Of a DNA stretch of 64,000 nucleotides, positions 8,851 to 18,461 are shown in pieces. Origin of the DNA: Gordonia jacobaea (lineage in GTDB: Bacteria > Actinomycetota > Actinomycetes > Mycobacteriales > Mycobacteriaceae); NCBI RefSeq assembly GCF_001186365.1, contig NZ_LDTZ01000015.1, positions 372,001-436,000 on the forward strand, given 5' to 3'. The position numbers and the translations under genes were made by a program. The notes under the pieces are model-generated. The model worked only from the letters and a program-made list of their open reading frames with translations, did not search any database and was not told the DNA's origin. Each line of letters opens with the position of its first letter. Position 1 is the first letter of the stretch.

Positions 8851-10133
8851 CACGCGGGCCGGATCTGGCCGTCGCCCCACACGATCCACTTGGTGGAGGT
8901 GAGTTCCGGCAGTCCCATCGGTCCGCGAGCGTGCAGCTTCTGCGTCGAGATGCCGATCTCTGCTCCGAAGCCGAACTGCTCGCCGTCGGTGAAGGCAGTC
9001 GACGCATTGACCATCACGGCTGCGGCGTCGACCCGGTTCGTGAACTCCTCGGCCGCGGCGAGGTCGGTGGTCACGATGGCCTCGGTATGCCCGGTTCCAT
9101 AGGTGTCGATGTGAGCGACAGCGGCGTCGAGTCCGTCGACCACCTTTATCGCGATGTCCATCGAGAGGTACTCGTCGGACCAGTCGGACTCGTCGGCCGG
9201 CTCCATGCCCGGCTCGTCGCCGTGGATCACGACACCCTGTGACTGCAGGGCCTGACTGATCCTGGGCAGCGCGTCGGCGGCGATCGCTTTGTCGACGAGC
9301 ACTGTCTCCGCCGCGTTGCACACGCTCGGTCGTCGGGTCTTGGCGTTGAGGATGATGCGGGTCGCGACACCGACATCGGCGAGCGCATGCACGTAGACGT
9401 GGCAGTTTCCGGTTCCGGTCTCGATCGTGGGGACCGTGGCGTTCGCGACGACCGCGTTGATCAAACCGGCGCCCCCGCGAGGAATCACGACGTCGACGAG
9501 CCCACGCGCGCGGATCAGCGCGGTGACACTCGAACGGTCGTCACTGGGCAGCAGCGACACGACATCGGACGGAATGCCCGCGCCTGCGACGACGTCGCGG
9601 AGAATGCGGACGAGCTCGGCGTTCGACGACGCCGCCGACGACGAACCGCGAAGCAGCACAGCGTTTCCGGATTTGAACGCGATTCCGAAGGCGTCGACCG
9701 TCACGTTCGGCCGCGCCTCGTAGACGATGCCGACCACACCGAGCGGCACGCGTACCTGCCGCAGGCGCAGACCGTTGGGAAGCGTCTTGCCGGCGACGAT
9801 CTCGCCGATCGGATCGGGAAGGATCGCGACCTGACGCAGCCCGTCGGCGATGCCCGCGACGCGCTCGGGGGTCAGGCGGAGTCGGTCGATCAGGTTTGCC
9901 TCGGTTCCGGCCTCCTCCGCGCGCGCGACATCGTCGGCGTTCGCGGCCAGGATGGTCTCGGTGTTCGCGTCGACGGCGTCGGCAGCGGCGAGCAGCGCGG
10001 CGTTCTTGGCTGTCGTGGTGAGCGCTGCCAGCGCTCGGGAGGCGGTACGGGCGGCGCGGGCCTGCGCGTGCACGACTTCTTCGACGTCGGGCGCGGTCGC
10101 GGCCTGCCTTCCGGTCACGGTGGGTGCGCTCAT
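8850..10133 (-). CDS. proA: Glutamate-5-semialdehyde dehydrogenase (gamma-glutamyl phosphate reductase)
   Basis: Reduces gamma-glutamyl phosphate to glutamate-5-semialdehyde in proline synthesis. The 427-residue protein has the ProA hallmarks [32 protein letters not shown], the catalytic-cysteine region [16 protein letters not shown] and the C-terminal [20 protein letters not shown]. The start is ATG 10133. An open frame extends further upstream, but those residues do not resemble ProA. It heads the tightly overlapped minus-strand run into moxR. proB is not in the window. Confidence 0.96.
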   Translation of the reverse strand: MSAPTVTGRQAATAPDVEEVVHAQARAARTASRALAALTTTAKNAALLAAADAVDANTETILAANADDVARAEEAGTEANLIDRLRLTPERVAGIADGLRQVAILPDPIGEIVAGKTLPNGLRLRQVRVPLGVVGIVYEARPNVTVDAFGIAFKSGNAVLLRGSSSAASSNAELVRILRDVVAGAGIPSDVVSLLPSDDRSSVTALIRARGLVDVVIPRGGAGLINAVVANATVPTIETGTGNCHVYVHALADVGVATRIILNAKTRRPSVCNAAETVLVDKAIAADALPRISQALQSQGVVIHGDEPGMEPADESDWSDEYLSMDIAIKVVDGLDAAVAHIDTYGTGHTEAIVTTDLAAAEEFTNRVDAAAVMVNASTAFTDGEQFGFGAEIGISTQKLHARGPMGLPELTSTKWIVWGDGQIRPA

Positions 10134-10284
10134 CAATACCTCGGTTTCGAGTTCACGGCAGACGATTGGGTCCTGCGCGGCACTGCCGGTGGACAACATG
10201 TCCAGGGTACGTCCCCGCACCATTCGGCCCCAAGATCGCCCACCCGAGAACGCCACCGCGGGCCGGACGTCGAGACGCCGCATG

Positions 10285-11043
10285 TCAGCAACGGTTGAGT
10301 ATCCCGGCGAGCACGCGCCGCGACGCGGCATCGACCGCCAATCCGTACGCGCGGCTCACCACGACGAACTCGATTGCGTACTGACAGTGGAAACCGCGAT
10401 TGGGCGGCAGCCACCGGGCGGGTTCGCTGTCGCTCTTCTCCTGATTCGACGCCGCGTCGACGGCGACCAGGTTGGCCGGGTCGTTTGCCAGCTCGACGCG
10501 ACGCCGAGCCGACCACCCGAACGCACCCATGTCCCACGCGAAAGCCAGCGGCACGATGTGGTCGATCTGAACGGCCGTCGCATTGCGGTCACGCCGGAAC
10601 ACGACCGTCTTACCGGTGTAGGGACTGCGCAGTTCGCCTGCGAGGACAGCGCGCGGACACGACGTCACCGACCCGACGCGCACATCTCCGAGGTCGCGGG
10701 TCAGCACGTCGTTTCGGGTATCGCAGCCGTTTCCGCCTCCCGTCACGCTCGCGTCGTCGGTCCACGACGCCCCGAACGCCGACCGCTCGTAGTCGTCGCG
10801 GCCGGTACGCGCAGCGACGACGGGCACCCCTGCGAGTTCGCGGAGTGCCTGCTGCGCACCGGCGTGCCACTGCCCCGATCGCGCGCGCGGGACGTCGCGG
10901 TACACACCCACGGCCACGACGACCGCGGTGAGCACGAACGCGACAGTGACCGCCCACCTGCGCGCGGGCCACTGCGCGTCGCGTCGAGCGTGCCGGTAGC
11001 GCATCCGCAGCCGGTACAGCGGCACCGCGATGACAGGATTCAC
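10285..11043 (-). CDS. Membrane-anchored or secreted HNH-family nuclease
   Basis: A 252-residue protein with one hydrophobic N-terminal segment ([19 protein letters not shown], about 31-49). This acts as signal peptide or anchor and places the rest outside the membrane. The C-terminal half has the HNH/DUF1524 core: [35 protein letters not shown] and a terminal [13 protein letters not shown]. Residues Y-x-R-x-x-F-G-x-x-W about 80 residues after the membrane segment are also typical of this family. Cysteines at GCDTRN and SCPRAV could form a disulfide. Substrate and purpose (nutrient scavenging or toxin) cannot be told from sequence. The GTG at 11043 is the annotated start; an internal ATG at 11004 is an alternative. 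Confidence 0.8.
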   Translation of the reverse strand: MNPVIAVPLYRLRMRYRHARRDAQWPARRWAVTVAFVLTAVVVAVGVYRDVPRARSGQWHAGAQQALRELAGVPVVAARTGRDDYERSAFGASWTDDASVTGGGNGCDTRNDVLTRDLGDVRVGSVTSCPRAVLAGELRSPYTGKTVVFRRDRNATAVQIDHIVPLAFAWDMGAFGWSARRRVELANDPANLVAVDAASNQEKSDSEPARWLPPNRGFHCQYAIEFVVVSRAYGLAVDAASRRVLAGILNRC

Positions 11044-11197
11044 GCCATCTTCGACGCCGCGCGGCGGCCCGCGGTTCCCCTATCCGGCAGCTGCGTCGCA
11101 AACGCGGCTCGATCTGGTGAACGCGGTCGGTACACCAGCCGCGTCTGCGGGTTCGGGCGGCGTTTGGCACCCGGGTTCGGGACGCAGGCGAGCCGGG

Positions 11198-13480
11198 TCA
11201 GGATTTGTCGAGGTAGCGCACCTTGTTGGGCACGAGAATGGCGTCGACGAGGTCGGCGAGTGGCCGGTGGTCGGCCAGCGGCAGGTCGGTTGCCACCACG
11301 GACTCGGCCAGTTCGCGGGCGTCGGCGATCACGTCGACGTCGTCGAGCAGCGAGAGGTGACGCAGCGACGACACCCCACCCGACTGCAGCGAGCCGAGCA
11401 GATCACCTTCGCGGCGCTGCAGCAGGTCGACGCGAGCGAGTTCGAATCCGTCGGTCGATGCCTCGACGGCCCGCAGCCGTTCCATCGCCTGCGACACCGG
11501 TTTTGTCGACGTCATCAGCAGGCACAAGCCGGGATGGCCGCCACGACCGACACGTCCGCGGAGTTGGTGGAGCTGGCTGACCCCGAATCTCTCTGCGTCG
11601 ACGATGATCATCATCGACGCATTGGGAACGTCGACACCGACCTCGATCACGGTCGTCGCCACGATCGCATCGATCTCGCCGCGCCCGAACGCGTCCATGA
11701 CCTCGTTCTTCTCATCGGCGGGAAGCCGCCCGTGCAGGACCGCGAGCCGATGGCTGCCGAGCGGTCCGACGAGCAGCTCGTCGTAGAGGTCGAGAACGGA
11801 GGTGGTCTGCTGCTGCGCGTCGGCTTCCTCGCCCGCAGTGCGTTTGCTCGCGCCACGCTTGGGTGCGGCAGGCTCGATGTCGCCGATGCGCGAACACACG
11901 ATGTACACCTGCCGCCCGGCTTCGATCTCCTCCGCGGCGCGACCCCACATGCGTTCGATCCATTGGGGTTTCGCCGTCGGCACCACCGTCGTGGTGATCG
12001 GTTGACGCCCCTTGGGGAGTTCGGTGAGCACCGACGTGTCGAGGTCGCCGAACGCCGTCATCGCCACCGTCCGCGGGATCGGTGTCGCCGTCATCACCAG
12101 GAAGTGGGGCATGAGATGGTCGCGGCCACGACCCCGCAACACATCTCGTTGTTCGACGCCGAAGCGGTGCTGTTCGTCGACTACGACCATGCCGAGATCG
12201 AAGAACTCGACCCTCTCCTCGAGCAGCGCGTGGGTTCCGACGACGATGCCCGCCTTGCCGGTCACCACGTCGAGCAGTGTCTGACGTTTGCCCTTGGTCT
12301 TCATCGAGCCGGTCAGCAACACCACACTCGTCGCGCCGTCGGCGGCGCCGAGTTCACCGGCAGTGCCCAGATCGCCGAGCATCGACGTGATGGTCCGAAG
12401 ATGCTGCGCGGCAAGAACTTCCGTCGGCGCGAGAATCGCGCACTGGTGACCGTTGTCGACTACACGCAGCATGGCGAGCAACGACACGAGGGTCTTGCCG
12501 GAACCCACTTCTCCCTGCAGCAGCCTGCTCATCGGCGTCGGGTGGCCGAGGTCGTCGGCGATCTCGGCGAGCACCAACTGCTGCCCGTCGGTGAGAGTGA
12601 ACGGAAGTCGTTGCAGCAGGCGGTCTTCCAGGCCGCCGGGAACGTGCGGGCACGCGGGCGCCGACTCTGCACGACCCGCGAGGCGGCGCTGCGCGAGGAC
12701 GGTCTGGATCGCGAGCGCCTCGTCGAATTTCAGGCGTTCGTTCGCGGCGGTGACGTTCGCATCGGAGTCGGGGACATGGATGGTGCGGATCGCCTCGTCG
12801 AGCGACATCAACCCGCGGCGTTCGCGTTCGTCGTCGGACAGCGGGTCGACGAACGGCTCGACGTCGTCGAGGACCTGGCGAATCGACGCCCAGATGTCCC
12901 ACGTCTGGATTTCACGGTTCGCGGGATACAGCGGCACGATTGCTCGATCGAACGCGGCGGCGATGTCGGCCGAGTGCGCTCCCGGGCGCCGCTGCTCGCC
13001 GGTGATCTCGGCCTCTGCCGCATACATCTCGGCGAGCATCGCCGACCCGACGACACGATCGACCTCGACGTCGCCGTCCGGCAGAACCATCCACTCGGGA
13101 TGGGAGAGTTGCGGCTGCTCGCGGAAGAACTTCACAGTGCCCGCCACCATGAGCCGAGTGCCGGGTTTCAGTGCGTTCTTGATGAAACGCGGATTGAAGA
13201 AGCTGACCTCGTAGGAGCGGTTGCCGTCGTCGACGGTCACCTTCAGGAACTGCCCGTGACGCTTCTTCATGCGGATCAGGTCGGCACGGGTGATGCGTCC
13301 GACAACCGTGACCCACTCCCCCTCGGTCAGGTCCTGCTCCTCCGAGGGTTGACCATGCGTGAGATACCGACGCGGTGCGTAACGCAGCAGTTCCCCGACG
13401 GTCGCGAGCCCCAACGACGCGAGACTCGCCGCACGTTCGGTGTTGAAGACATCGGACAGAGAGTCGGATGCACGGACCAC
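11198..13480 (-). CDS. recG: ATP-dependent DNA helicase RecG
   Basis: A 760-residue superfamily 2 helicase that remodels stalled replication forks and Holliday junctions. An N-terminal wedge/OB-fold region (about 1-250) precedes the motor domain with Walker A RLLQGEVGSGKTLVSL, DEQH box MVVVDEQHRFGVEQR, motif III MTATPIPRTVAM and motif VI QLHQLRGRVGRG. The GTG start at 13480 overlaps the last base of the upstream fakA-like stop (TAGTG), so the two genes are probably co-transcribed. Length and motifs are normal. A linker of about 30 residues rich in Lys/Ala/Glu (around AAPKRGASKRTAGEEADA) lies between motor subdomains. Confidence 0.96.
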   Translation of the reverse strand: MVRASDSLSDVFNTERAASLASLGLATVGELLRYAPRRYLTHGQPSEEQDLTEGEWVTVVGRITRADLIRMKKRHGQFLKVTVDDGNRSYEVSFFNPRFIKNALKPGTRLMVAGTVKFFREQPQLSHPEWMVLPDGDVEVDRVVGSAMLAEMYAAEAEITGEQRRPGAHSADIAAAFDRAIVPLYPANREIQTWDIWASIRQVLDDVEPFVDPLSDDERERRGLMSLDEAIRTIHVPDSDANVTAANERLKFDEALAIQTVLAQRRLAGRAESAPACPHVPGGLEDRLLQRLPFTLTDGQQLVLAEIADDLGHPTPMSRLLQGEVGSGKTLVSLLAMLRVVDNGHQCAILAPTEVLAAQHLRTITSMLGDLGTAGELGAADGATSVVLLTGSMKTKGKRQTLLDVVTGKAGIVVGTHALLEERVEFFDLGMVVVDEQHRFGVEQRDVLRGRGRDHLMPHFLVMTATPIPRTVAMTAFGDLDTSVLTELPKGRQPITTTVVPTAKPQWIERMWGRAAEEIEAGRQVYIVCSRIGDIEPAAPKRGASKRTAGEEADAQQQTTSVLDLYDELLVGPLGSHRLAVLHGRLPADEKNEVMDAFGRGEIDAIVATTVIEVGVDVPNASMMIIVDAERFGVSQLHQLRGRVGRGGHPGLCLLMTSTKPVSQAMERLRAVEASTDGFELARVDLLQRREGDLLGSLQSGGVSSLRHLSLLDDVDVIADARELAESVVATDLPLADHRPLADLVDAILVPNKVRYLDKS

Positions 13481-15141
13481 TATTCGATACCCACTTGCAT
13501 CAGATCGTCGGTCTGACCAGTCTCGTACACGACCATTTCCACGCCCGGATATGCCCGCCGGATCTGCGCCTCGAGCGCCGCCAACGCCTCGCGGTCGACG
13601 CCCGAGCCCGCAAGGACGGTGACCATCTCGCCACCTGTCGCCAACATGAGATCGACCAGCGACACGACAGCGGCTGTCTGCTCGGGCGCGATGACAAGGA
13701 CATCAGAGCCGATGAGGCCCAACACATCTCCGACGTCGCAGGTTCCGGCGAGGGTGATCATCCGCTCGTCGGCGAGCAGCAGCGAACCCCAGCGTGCACC
13801 CGCGGCGGCTTCGGCCATCGCGTAGGCGTCGGCATCCGGCGACTCGGAGGGGTCGTGGACCGCGAGGGCCGCGAGACACTGCGCCATCGATGAGGTCGGC
13901 AACGAGATCACCGACCGTTGCGCAGACCGGACCTCCGCTGCGACGCTCACCAGATCCTGCGACGTCAACGACCCGTTCGCCATGACCACCACGTGTGCCG
14001 AATCGGTGGCGCGAATGGCGGCGGCAAGCGCTTCCGGCGTGACACCGTCGTCGGCGCGGACAACGGCTGCCCCGGCCTCGGCGAAAAGCTCCGCAGCGCC
14101 ATCGCCGCGTACGACCGCGACGACGGCGCGCCGGTGACGAGGCGGCGGCTCCATCGAATTGGCTTGTGCACGAATCGAATCGAGAGCAAAGCAGGAGATC
14201 CGGATGTCGGAGACGTTGCCGTGTGCTATCGCTGCCTCGACCGCGGCGCCCGGGTCGTCGGTGTGGACGTGCACAGAGAACCGTTCACCCGACGGCGAAC
14301 TGTCGCCGACGATCACCACGGCGTCGCCGAGTTCGCCGAGTTCGGATCGCAGCGTCGCGATGCTCTCGCCCGCAGCCCCGGTGAGCAGATACATCACCTC
14401 GAAGTCCATGTCGCCCGGGCCGTCGCACGTCTCGTCGACGGGATGTCCGGGCTGCCCTCCCCCGGTGAGGATTCCGCGGTACCGACGACGTCGCTGTGTG
14501 ACACCGGTGAGCACCCCGACCATCGCGTCGAGCATGGCGAGGAAACCCCGACCGCCGGCGTCGACGACGCCCGCCGACGCCAGTTCGGGGAGCTGTTCGG
14601 GAGTGCGCTCCAGACCATCGGCCACATCGTCGGCGATCGCGCGGGCCTGGTCGGCGGCGGTCTCGCCGGAGTGACGCGCCGCAGACTCCGCGGCGATGGT
14701 CAGCAGCGTCAGGACGGTGCCCTCCCTGGGGTCGCTCACCGCGCGCTGCGCTGCCAACGATCCAAGCCTCAGACCCGATACCGCGAGCTGCGAAAACGTC
14801 AACTGCCCGTCCGGTGCGCCGATCTCCACGGCGTCGGCGAGGCCGACCAGGATCTGCGACATGATGACGCCGGAATTGCCGCGCGCGTTGGCCACAGCAC
14901 CTTCTGCCATGGCCCGCGTCACGGCGACCACGTCGGCGTCGACCGGAAGGGCGGTGACGACGTCGGCAGCAGACCGCATGGTGAACAGCATGTTGCTGCC
15001 GGTGTCCGAATCCGGAATCGGGAAGACGTTGAGGTCGTTGATCTCGCCGCGCAGTTCCTCGAGCCGGGCCACACACTCCTGCGCCCAGTCACGCAGAACC
15101 TGCGGATTCATCACGCGAACGAGTCCACCGTCAGTCGACAT
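13480..15141 (-). CDS. DAK2-domain, FakA-like fatty acid kinase
   Basis: A 553-residue protein with an N-terminal DhaL/DAK2 nucleotide-binding domain and a C-terminal DegV-like domain, the architecture of FakA. The Mg-ATP-binding aspartates are in VFPIPDSDTGSNMLFTM, followed by ANARGNSGVIMSQIL. FakA usually has DGDTG where this has DSDTG. FakA phosphorylates fatty acids held by a DegV (FakB) protein, and a DegV gene lies at 2940-3821. I start it at ATG 15141, preceded by GAAGGAGGACCC, a strong ribosome-binding site. The open frame runs 26 codons further upstream without support. Kinase activity in actinobacteria is inferred, not shown. Confidence 0.86.
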   Translation of the reverse strand: MSTDGGLVRVMNPQVLRDWAQECVARLEELRGEINDLNVFPIPDSDTGSNMLFTMRSAADVVTALPVDADVVAVTRAMAEGAVANARGNSGVIMSQILVGLADAVEIGAPDGQLTFSQLAVSGLRLGSLAAQRAVSDPREGTVLTLLTIAAESAARHSGETAADQARAIADDVADGLERTPEQLPELASAGVVDAGGRGFLAMLDAMVGVLTGVTQRRRRYRGILTGGGQPGHPVDETCDGPGDMDFEVMYLLTGAAGESIATLRSELGELGDAVVIVGDSSPSGERFSVHVHTDDPGAAVEAAIAHGNVSDIRISCFALDSIRAQANSMEPPPRHRRAVVAVVRGDGAAELFAEAGAAVVRADDGVTPEALAAAIRATDSAHVVVMANGSLTSQDLVSVAAEVRSAQRSVISLPTSSMAQCLAALAVHDPSESPDADAYAMAEAAAGARWGSLLLADERMITLAGTCDVGDVLGLIGSDVLVIAPEQTAAVVSLVDLMLATGGEMVTVLAGSGVDREALAALEAQIRRAYPGVEMVVYETGQTDDLMQVGIE

Positions 15142-15458
15142 GGGTCCTCCTTCACCGCGGGGGCTCACGCGTGTCTCCACGCCGTCGAAAATCCACGTCG
15201 TCGAAAAGTGCCACGACACGTGCTGCCCAGGATGTGTGAGAGATTACTCGGAGTCGCCGACACGGTCGCCGTCGGCGGGTCCGGCGCATTCGCCGCAAGC
15301 CCCGCGGCAGATCACGCCCGGCCCGGATTTGGTGGTGACGCACCCGGACGGTTACCCTTGCAGGGTTGCCTTGCCGCTGCCGTGGATGACGTTGCGTTTC
15401 CGCGAGTAGCGAGCTGGCGTAACCGCAAGATCATTCCATCTATCAAGGGAGTTCGACA
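15142..15458. other. Divergent intergenic region between the fakA-like gene and rpmB
   Basis: This 317-base region separates the two divergently transcribed genes. It must hold both promoters and contains the ribosome-binding sites (GGAGG for the minus gene at about 15145-15150, AAGGGA for rpmB at about 15445-15450). I see no convincing gene in any frame and no strong terminator. Confidence 0.6.
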
Positions 15459-15650
15459 ATGGCTGCCGTCTGTGACGTCTGCGGCAAGGGTCCGGGCTTC
15501 GGCAAGTCCGTTTCGCACTCGCACCGCCGTACCAACCGCCGCTGGAATCCCAATATCCAGTCTGTGCGTGTCGAGGTGGCCCCGGGCAACCGCAAGCGTA
15601 AGAACGTCTGCACCTCCTGCCTGAAGGCCGGCAAGACCACTCTCGCCTGA
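15459..15650 (+). CDS. rpmB: 50S ribosomal protein L28, zinc-ribbon (C+) form
   Basis: A 63-residue ribosomal protein L28. The N-terminus [14 protein letters not shown] and C-terminus VCTSCLKAG each carry a CxxC pair, the four cysteines of the zinc-binding form. Zinc-independent paralogues, induced under zinc limitation in many actinobacteria, lack these cysteines. [17 protein letters not shown] is the core rRNA-binding signature. The start ATG 15459 has AAGGGA 7 bases upstream. It is a single-gene unit followed by a strong hairpin. Confidence 0.97.
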   Translation: MAAVCDVCGKGPGFGKSVSHSHRRTNRRWNPNIQSVRVEVAPGNRKRKNVCTSCLKAGKTTLA

Positions 15651-15662
15651 TCGCGAGAACTA

Positions 15663-15710
15663 ACAACCCGATCCCGACCGAGCGAACGCTCGGCCCCGGG
15701 GTCGGGTTGT
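15663..15710 (+). terminator. Hairpin terminator after rpmB
   Basis: A long inverted repeat: acaacccg...cgggttgt forms the outer stem and ccgagcg-aa-cgctcgg the inner stem. It starts 13 bases after the rpmB stop. There is no long T-run, as is common in high-GC actinobacteria. Confidence 0.8.
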
Positions 15711-15724
15711 CTGCATCTCCGGGT

Positions 15725-15730
15725 TAGGGT
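15725..15730 (+). promoter_or_regulatory. Leaderless -10 box of the enoyl-CoA hydratase gene
   Basis: TAGGGT (TANNNT) lies exactly 7 bases before ATG 15738, so transcription would begin at the start codon. This supports ATG 15738 over the in-frame GTG at 15729. Confidence 0.6.
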
Positions 15731-15737
15731 GTCGTCC

Positions 15738-16550
15738 ATGACCTCGACCACAACGTCCCCGGCAGACTCGGCTGTGACACAGGACGGCGACGTCCTCGTC
15801 CTACGCATCTCCGATGCGGGCAAGGGCGGCGCACTCGACGACGCCTCACTGAAATCGGCAACAACCGCCCTGCGTGAGATCGCACGCGGCGAACGCGAAG
15901 TCGGCGCGATCCTGTTGCTCGGCGCGGGCCGAAACTTCTGCGCGGGCGGCAACGTGCGCGATTTCGCCTCTGCCGAGCACCGCCCCACCTTCATCCGCGC
16001 TCTCGCCGACACCTTCCACGACTTCGTCACCGCCCTGCTCGACGCTGATCGTCCGGTCGTCGCGGGTGTGCGTGGCTGGGCTGCGGGGGCCGGGCTGAGC
16101 ATCGTGTTGCACGCAGACATCGCGATCGGTGGGCCGTCGACCAACCTGCGTCCGGCCTACACCGGAATCGGCCTGTCGCCGGACGGCGGCATGACGTGGA
16201 CCCTCCCGCGCACCGTCGGAGCGGCCCGCGCCCGCGACATCATCCTCACCGACAGAGTCATCACCGCCGACGAGGGGCTCGCGTGGGGCATCCTCTCGCG
16301 CCTCGTCGACGACACCGAGATCGACGACACCGCCGCCGAGATCGCCCGCACACTCGCCGCGGGTCCGCGCGCCGGACTGGCCGCGACGCGCGCACTCCTG
16401 AGCGGGTCGGCCACCGCAACCCTCCGCGATCAGCTCGCTGCCGAGGCGCACGCGATCTCCACCAACAGCGGCTCCGCGGAGGGTGTCGAGGGCGTCGACG
16501 CGTTCGTGGGCAAGCGGACCCCCGACTTCGCAGCGGCACGCGATCGGTGA
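15738..16550 (+). CDS. Enoyl-CoA hydratase/isomerase family protein
   Basis: A 270-residue crotonase-fold enzyme acting on acyl-CoA. Oxyanion-hole residues are in LLLGAGRNFCAGGNVRDF and VRGWAAGAGLSIVLHADIAI. The active-site loop reads GIGLSPDGGMTWTLPRTVG. An Asp-Gly-Gly here, rather than the Glu of true hydratases, resembles PaaG-type isomerases, so isomerisation is as likely as hydration. I start at ATG 15738 because of the -10 box 7 bases upstream. The stop overlaps the bluB GTG by 4 bases. The substrate is unknown. Confidence 0.85.
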   Translation: MTSTTTSPADSAVTQDGDVLVLRISDAGKGGALDDASLKSATTALREIARGEREVGAILLLGAGRNFCAGGNVRDFASAEHRPTFIRALADTFHDFVTALLDADRPVVAGVRGWAAGAGLSIVLHADIAIGGPSTNLRPAYTGIGLSPDGGMTWTLPRTVGAARARDIILTDRVITADEGLAWGILSRLVDDTEIDDTAAEIARTLAAGPRAGLAATRALLSGSATATLRDQLAAEAHAISTNSGSAEGVEGVDAFVGKRTPDFAAARDR

Positions 16551-17179
16551 CGACGTTCGACGCCTCGTTCATCGAAGACCTCGACACGTTGTTCGCGTGG
16601 CGTCGTGACGTCCGACATTTCCGCTCCGACCCGCTGGAGCCGGGGCTGCTCGACGAACTGCTGGCACGAGCCGAGCTCGCCCCGTCGGTCGGCAACAGCC
16701 AACCGTGGCGATGGGTGCGCGTCGACTCGGCCGAGGCTCGCGCTCACATCCGCCGTAACTTCGTCGAGTGCAACGCCGAAGCACTCGACGGGTACGCGGG
16801 CGAGCGCAAGCGTGCGTACGCGGAGCTGAAGCTCTCCGGACTCGACGACGCTCCGATCCAGCTCGCCGTCTTCACCGACCACGCGGGCACACAGGGACAC
16901 GGCCTCGGTAAGCGGACGATGCCCGAGACCCTCGACTACTCGACGGTCACCGCCGTCACGACGCTATGGCTGGCGGCGCGGGCGCGCGGCGTCGGCGTCG
17001 GCTGGGTGTCCATCCTCGACGCCCCCACCGTGGCAACCGATCTCGGCGTACCCGACACGTGGCGACTCACGGCATACCTGTGCCTTGGTTATCCCACCGA
17101 GGCCGACGACATTCCCGAACTCGAGAGGGTCGGCTGGCAGGAGCGCACCGACGCCGATGCCCGACGCTTCGTCCGCTGA
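16547..17179 (+). CDS. bluB: 5,6-dimethylbenzimidazole synthase
   Basis: A 210-residue flavin-destroying nitroreductase-fold enzyme that converts FMNH2 and oxygen to 5,6-dimethylbenzimidazole, the lower ligand of cobalamin. The N-terminal motif FAWRRDVRHFRSDPLEPGLL with its conserved R-D-V-R-H-F, then AELAPSVGNSQPWRWVRV and the C-terminal ARGVGVGWVSIL and LCLGYPTE, separate BluB from ordinary nitroreductases. It is translationally coupled to the upstream enoyl-CoA hydratase gene (GTGA overlap). No other cobalamin genes are nearby. A generic nitroreductase is the alternative. Confidence 0.85.
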   Translation: MTTFDASFIEDLDTLFAWRRDVRHFRSDPLEPGLLDELLARAELAPSVGNSQPWRWVRVDSAEARAHIRRNFVECNAEALDGYAGERKRAYAELKLSGLDDAPIQLAVFTDHAGTQGHGLGKRTMPETLDYSTVTAVTTLWLAARARGVGVGWVSILDAPTVATDLGVPDTWRLTAYLCLGYPTEADDIPELERVGWQERTDADARRFVR

Positions 17180-17213
17180 CAGGAAGGCAGCGGCTTCAGG
17201 AGAGCGCGGGGCT

Positions 17214-17894
17214 TCAGGAAGGCAGGCGCCAGTCGATCGGTTCGCCGCCGAGGTCTTCGAGTTCGGTATTGGCCCGGCTGAACGGACGCGAGCCGAAGAA
17301 GCCTTTGCTCGCCGACAACGGCGACGGGTGCGGTGACACGATCACCGGGACGTCGGGCATCCACTGCTGCAGGCCGGCGGCGTCGCGTCCCCACAGGATG
17401 GCCACGAGTGGCTCGTCGCGCGACACAAGCGCTTTGATCGCGCACTCGGTCACCGCCTCCCACCCCTTATTGCGATGCGACGCGGGCTCGCCGGGAGCAA
17501 CGGTCAACACTCTGTTGAGCAGTAGCACACCCGATTTCGCCCAGGGTGTCAGATCGCCGTTGGCGGGCTTGGGATACCCGAGGTCGGAGCAGTACTCGGT
17601 GTAGATGTTGGCCAACGAGCGCGGGACGGGCGAAACATCCTCTGCAACAGAGAAGCTCAGTCCCACCGCATGCCCTGGTGTCGGATATGGGTCCTGCCCG
17701 ACGATGAGCACGCGGACGTCGTCGAACGGTTGTGTGAACGCGCGCAACACATTTCGTCCGGCCGGGAGGTAGCCGCGGCCCGCAGCGTTCTCGTCGCGCA
17801 GGAACTGCCCCATCTGGGCGATGTCGTCTTCGACCGGCGCAAGCGCGTGCGCCCAACCGGGATCGATGAGTTCGCTCAACGGTTGTGGGGTCAT
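17214..17894 (-). CDS. ung: Uracil-DNA glycosylase, family 1
   Basis: A 226-residue base-excision repair enzyme that removes uracil from DNA. The catalytic water-activating motif is [20 protein letters not shown], and the DNA-intercalating loop is [20 protein letters not shown]. Family members usually have GQDPYH, and the PTPGHA variant is common in actinobacteria. I choose ATG 17894, 2 bases after the carbonic anhydrase stop, so the pair is probably co-transcribed. The upstream extension of the frame lies inside that gene. It converges with bluB across a 34-base gap holding a short direct repeat (caggaaggcag). Confidence 0.96.
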   Translation of the reverse strand: MTPQPLSELIDPGWAHALAPVEDDIAQMGQFLRDENAAGRGYLPAGRNVLRAFTQPFDDVRVLIVGQDPYPTPGHAVGLSFSVAEDVSPVPRSLANIYTEYCSDLGYPKPANGDLTPWAKSGVLLLNRVLTVAPGEPASHRNKGWEAVTECAIKALVSRDEPLVAILWGRDAAGLQQWMPDVPVIVSPHPSPLSASKGFFGSRPFSRANTELEDLGGEPIDWRLPS

Positions 17895-17896
17895 GA

Positions 17897-18418
17897 TCAG
17901 TCGAGTCTCCTGAGCTTCGATCGGTAGTACAGCGAATTCTGGTAGTACATCTCGACGTTCAGGTCGACATGGTCGGCGGGCACCTCGAATCCCTCGCGGA
18001 TGCGCGCGGGCACGCCGAGTGCCATCGCACGCGCGGGGACCGAGAACTTGAATGGCACAACGGCTCCCGCTCCGACAATCGCGCCGTCGCCGACCGTCGA
18101 CCCGTTGAGGACAACAGATCCCGACGCGATCAGACAGTTGTCGCCGATCGTCGAACCCTCGATGTGGGCGTTGTGTCCGACGACGCAACCGGCGCCGATG
18201 ACCGTCGGATCGATCGGCGTGCAGTGGATGACCGTGCCGTCCTGGATGTTGGTTCGCCGGCCGATGGAGATGGTCCCGTAGTCGCCGCGCAGCACGGCTC
18301 CGGGCCACACCGACACCCCGTCTGCCAGTGTCACGGCGCCGATCACCGTCGCGTCGGGGTGGATGTACACGTCGTCACCGAGGACCGGTTCACGATCGTC
18401 TAGTGCGTAAATCGCCAT
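17897..18418 (-). CDS. Gamma-class carbonic anhydrase / left-handed beta-helix protein
   Basis: A 173-residue LbetaH protein with hexapeptide repeats from about residue 15 to 125. The three zinc-binding histidines of gamma carbonic anhydrases appear in DGTVIHCTP and [10 protein letters not shown]. Such proteins form trimers with the metal at subunit interfaces, but many family members lack measurable anhydrase activity, so the enzymatic role is probable only. The start ATG 18418 has no strong Shine-Dalgarno. It lies 43 bases after thiL and 2 bases before ung on the same strand. Confidence 0.85.
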   Translation of the reverse strand: MAIYALDDREPVLGDDVYIHPDATVIGAVTLADGVSVWPGAVLRGDYGTISIGRRTNIQDGTVIHCTPIDPTVIGAGCVVGHNAHIEGSTIGDNCLIASGSVVLNGSTVGDGAIVGAGAVVPFKFSVPARAMALGVPARIREGFEVPADHVDLNVEMYYQNSLYYRSKLRRLD

Positions 18419-18461
18419 GTGACGATCTAATCACCGCCGTGACGGCCGCCACCTACTGGTG

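Noticed and set aside
11030..13516. Plus-strand open frame of 828 codons opposite recG
   Set aside because: It is the antisense shadow of recG, whose helicase motifs are complete. Its translation is His/Arg/Asp-rich without domain signatures. Long antisense frames are expected at this GC content.
17180..17240. Direct repeat caggaaggcag as an insertion target duplication
   Set aside because: The repeat is short and overlaps the ung stop region, and no mobile-element gene lies between the copies.
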